The notes beneath the pieces are model-generated. The model saw nothing but the letters and a program-made list of their open reading frames with translations. It searched no databases and had not been told where the DNA came from. Positions 12,230 to 13,602 of a DNA stretch of 13,602 nucleotides are shown here, one piece after another. The number at the start of each line of letters is the position of its first letter. Positions within the stretch are counted from its first letter, which is position 1. The position numbers were made by a program, and so were the translations under genes. This DNA is from CAG-791 sp045546175 (lineage in GTDB: Bacteria > Bacillota > Clostridia > Lachnospirales > Lachnospiraceae), in NCBI GenBank assembly GCA_045546175.1, contig JAZQCI010000096.1:1-13602 (forward strand). Direction: 5' to 3'.

Positions 12230-13339
12230 ATGTTTAAGAAAGTTATTGCTATCATGACAGCAACCGTCCTTGCAGCTTCCATGCTGGTAGCTTGCGGCGG
12301 AAGCACAGGCGCAAGCTCTTCCGAGCCTGCAGCACAGGAAGCGGCTGAGCCCGCGGCAGAGCCCGCAGCTGATGCGGCAGGTGAGGCTGCAGCAGCGACC
12401 GACGGCGACCTTTCCACAAAGAAAGTCGGCGTCTGCATCTATCAGTTCTCCGATAACTTCATGACCCTGTTCAGAACAGAGCTCGAGAAGTATCTCATCG
12501 AGAAGGGCTTCGCAAAAGAGAACATCACCATCGTTGACGGCGCGAATGACCAGGCTACACAGTCCGGCCAGATCGACAGCTTCATCGCTGACGGCGTTGA
12601 TGTCCTGATCATCAACCTGGTTAACTCTTCTTCCGCTTCCACAGTTACCGACAAGGTCGTAGCTGCGAACATCCCGCTGGTTTACATCAACCGTGAGCCC
12701 GCTGCAGATGAGCAGCAGAGATGGGCAGACAACAACTGGAACGTCTGCTACGTTGGATGCGACGCTCGTCAGTCCGGCACATACCAGGGCGAGATCATCG
12801 GTGACCTCGGCCTTGACGCTGTTGACTTCAACAAGAACGGCAAGATCGACTACATCATGATCAAGGGCGATCCCGAGAACGTTGACGCTCAGTATCGTAC
12901 AGAGTTCTCCATCAAGGCTCTGACAGACGCAGGCTTCGAAGTTAACAAGCTTGATGAGCAGGTTGGTATGTGGGATCAGGTTAAGGGCGCTGAGCTCGTA
13001 GCTAACTCCCTGTCCCAGTACGGCAACGACATCGAAGTTGTATTCTGCAACAACGACGCTATGGCACTTGGCGCTCTGCAGTCCATCCAGTCCGCAGGCC
13101 GCAAGGTTGGCACAGACATCTATCTGGTAGGCGTTGACGCTCTGACTGAGGTTGTTGAGTATGTTATCTCCGGCGACATCACCGGCACAGTCTTCAACGA
13201 TCACTTCGCACAGTCCCACAACGCAGCTGATGCAGCGATCAACTACATCACAGGCGCTGGCAACGAGCACAACATCCAGTGCGACTACAAGAAGGTCACA
13301 AAGGATAACGCTCAGGAGATCCTTGATTCTCTGAAGTAA
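12230..13339 (+). CDS. mglB: Galactose/glucose-type ABC transporter binding lipoprotein
   Basis: A 369-residue periplasmic-binding-protein-family lipoprotein. Signal residues 1-21 end in LVAC, so Cys22 is lipidated. An Ala/Glu/Pro-rich linker (23-60) follows, then the sugar-binding fold (about 64-369). Matches to E. coli MglB include YQFSDNFM (sugar-contact Asp75 and Phe77), the calcium loop DFNKNGKID (199-207), DAQYRT (Asp219, Arg223), MWD (Trp248), CNNDAMALGA and GVDAL (Asp303). The position equal to E. coli His152 is Asn217. The transporter imports galactose, glucose or a methyl galactoside. AGGAGG (12218-12223) directly abuts an ATG at 12224 but lies six bases before the one at 12230, which is therefore the start. 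Codon use is strongly biased, indicating high expression. Confidence 0.9.
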   Translation: MFKKVIAIMTATVLAASMLVACGGSTGASSSEPAAQEAAEPAAEPAADAAGEAAAATDGDLSTKKVGVCIYQFSDNFMTLFRTELEKYLIEKGFAKENITIVDGANDQATQSGQIDSFIADGVDVLIINLVNSSSASTVTDKVVAANIPLVYINREPAADEQQRWADNNWNVCYVGCDARQSGTYQGEIIGDLGLDAVDFNKNGKIDYIMIKGDPENVDAQYRTEFSIKALTDAGFEVNKLDEQVGMWDQVKGAELVANSLSQYGNDIEVVFCNNDAMALGALQSIQSAGRKVGTDIYLVGVDALTEVVEYVISGDITGTVFNDHFAQSHNAADAAINYITGAGNEHNIQCDYKKVTKDNAQEILDSLK

Positions 13340-13350
13340 TTAAAGCAATT

Positions 13351-13405
13351 TGAACAGTTTGTTCACAGTCTGAATTGACAGGTGCGGCGTGCCGCCGCAC
13401 CTGTC
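13351..13405 (+). terminator. Intercistronic hairpins between mglB and mglA
   Basis: TGAACA (13351-13356) pairs with TGTTCA (13360-13365) around GTT. A stronger stem follows: GACAGGTGCGGC (13377-13388) pairs perfectly over 12 bases with GCCGCACCTGTC (13394-13405) around a five-base loop. The tail is TCTCTTT, not a clean T run, so partial termination or mRNA end protection is more likely than full termination. That would make more binding protein than ATPase. Confidence 0.65.
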
Positions 13406-13476
13406 TCTCTTTAGCGAAAACAAGCATCCTGTACATTCCGATGTGAATTGACGGGAATACAAAAAAGGAGATTAGC

Positions 13477-13602
13477 ATGGCAGAATATTATCTTGAATTG
13501 AAAGGTGTATCCAAGTCTTTCCCCGGCGTTAAGGCTCTGGATAATGTTTCCCTTTCGGTCCGCCCGGGTACTGTCCATGCACTGATGGGGGAAAACGGCG
13601 CA
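13477..13602 (+). CDS. mglA: Sugar ABC transporter ATPase, 5' end only
   Basis: The first 42 residues of a sugar-import ABC ATPase: MAEYYLELKGVSKSFPGV and the following beta strands, ending in GENGA, the opening of a GENGAGKST-type Walker A motif (about 38 onward), where the window stops. SKSFPGVKAL is typical of MglA/RbsA-type ATPases, which normally have two ATPase halves and about 500 residues. AAAAGGAG (13463-13470) lies six bases before the ATG. Its place after the mglB-like gene supports the galactoside transporter assignment; the permease gene should follow outside the window. Confidence 0.88.
   Translation, partial: MAEYYLELKGVSKSFPGVKALDNVSLSVRPGTVHALMGENGA

Noticed and set aside
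12188..13270. 360-codon minus-strand frame
   Set aside because: It is a shadow of the highly codon-biased binding-protein gene.

Overview
The window looks like a chromosomal segment of an anaerobic, Gram-positive Clostridia, most likely Lachnospiraceae. This rests on strong AGGAGG-type ribosome binding sites, moderately high GC coding DNA with intrinsic terminators after most units, a SpoIIE-type phosphatase, a minimal two-gene SUF-like iron-sulfur system, an mgl-type sugar transporter, and a nuclease-like hypothetical protein of a kind I associate with this family. The taxonomic call is an inference from gene content.

Left part (1-2857): gene-poor and different in character from the rest. 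It opens with a G-tract-rich stretch. Two copies of an unusual ~292-bp imperfect palindrome follow, at 91-382 and 2341-2633. Each is built from four copies of a bipartite motif (GTTGGA, then a TGGCCCCCAT-like box starting exactly 30 bases after it) in the order forward, forward, reverse, reverse, with near-identical 94/104-base spacing. Between the palindromes lie two minus-strand genes, a small cupin with its own promoter and terminator and a PD-(D/E)XK-nuclease-like protein of unknown role, plus a possible decayed reading frame.

Middle part (2858-7112), all plus strand: a CPA2-type cation/proton antiporter, a secreted two-domain lipoprotein of unknown function closed by a strong terminator, and a membrane-bound PP2C phosphatase (extracytoplasmic sensor, HAMP, SpoIIE domain) closed by another terminator. 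These look like three separate units and no shared pathway can be shown.

Right part (7113-13602): a two-gene iron-sulfur assembly operon (SufC-like ATPase overlapping a SufB/D-like scaffold) with its own promoter and terminator; a histidine kinase/OmpR-family response regulator pair with overlapping genes, then a small four-helix membrane protein (DUF4418-like) whose promoter carries three GTTTA repeats at 10-11 base spacing, a plausible binding site for that regulator; and the start of an mgl-type galactose/glucose ABC transporter. That last operon has a highly expressed lipoprotein binding protein, an intercistronic hairpin, and the ATPase gene cut off by the window edge inside its Walker A motif. 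No rRNA, tRNA, CRISPR array or intact insertion sequence was seen.
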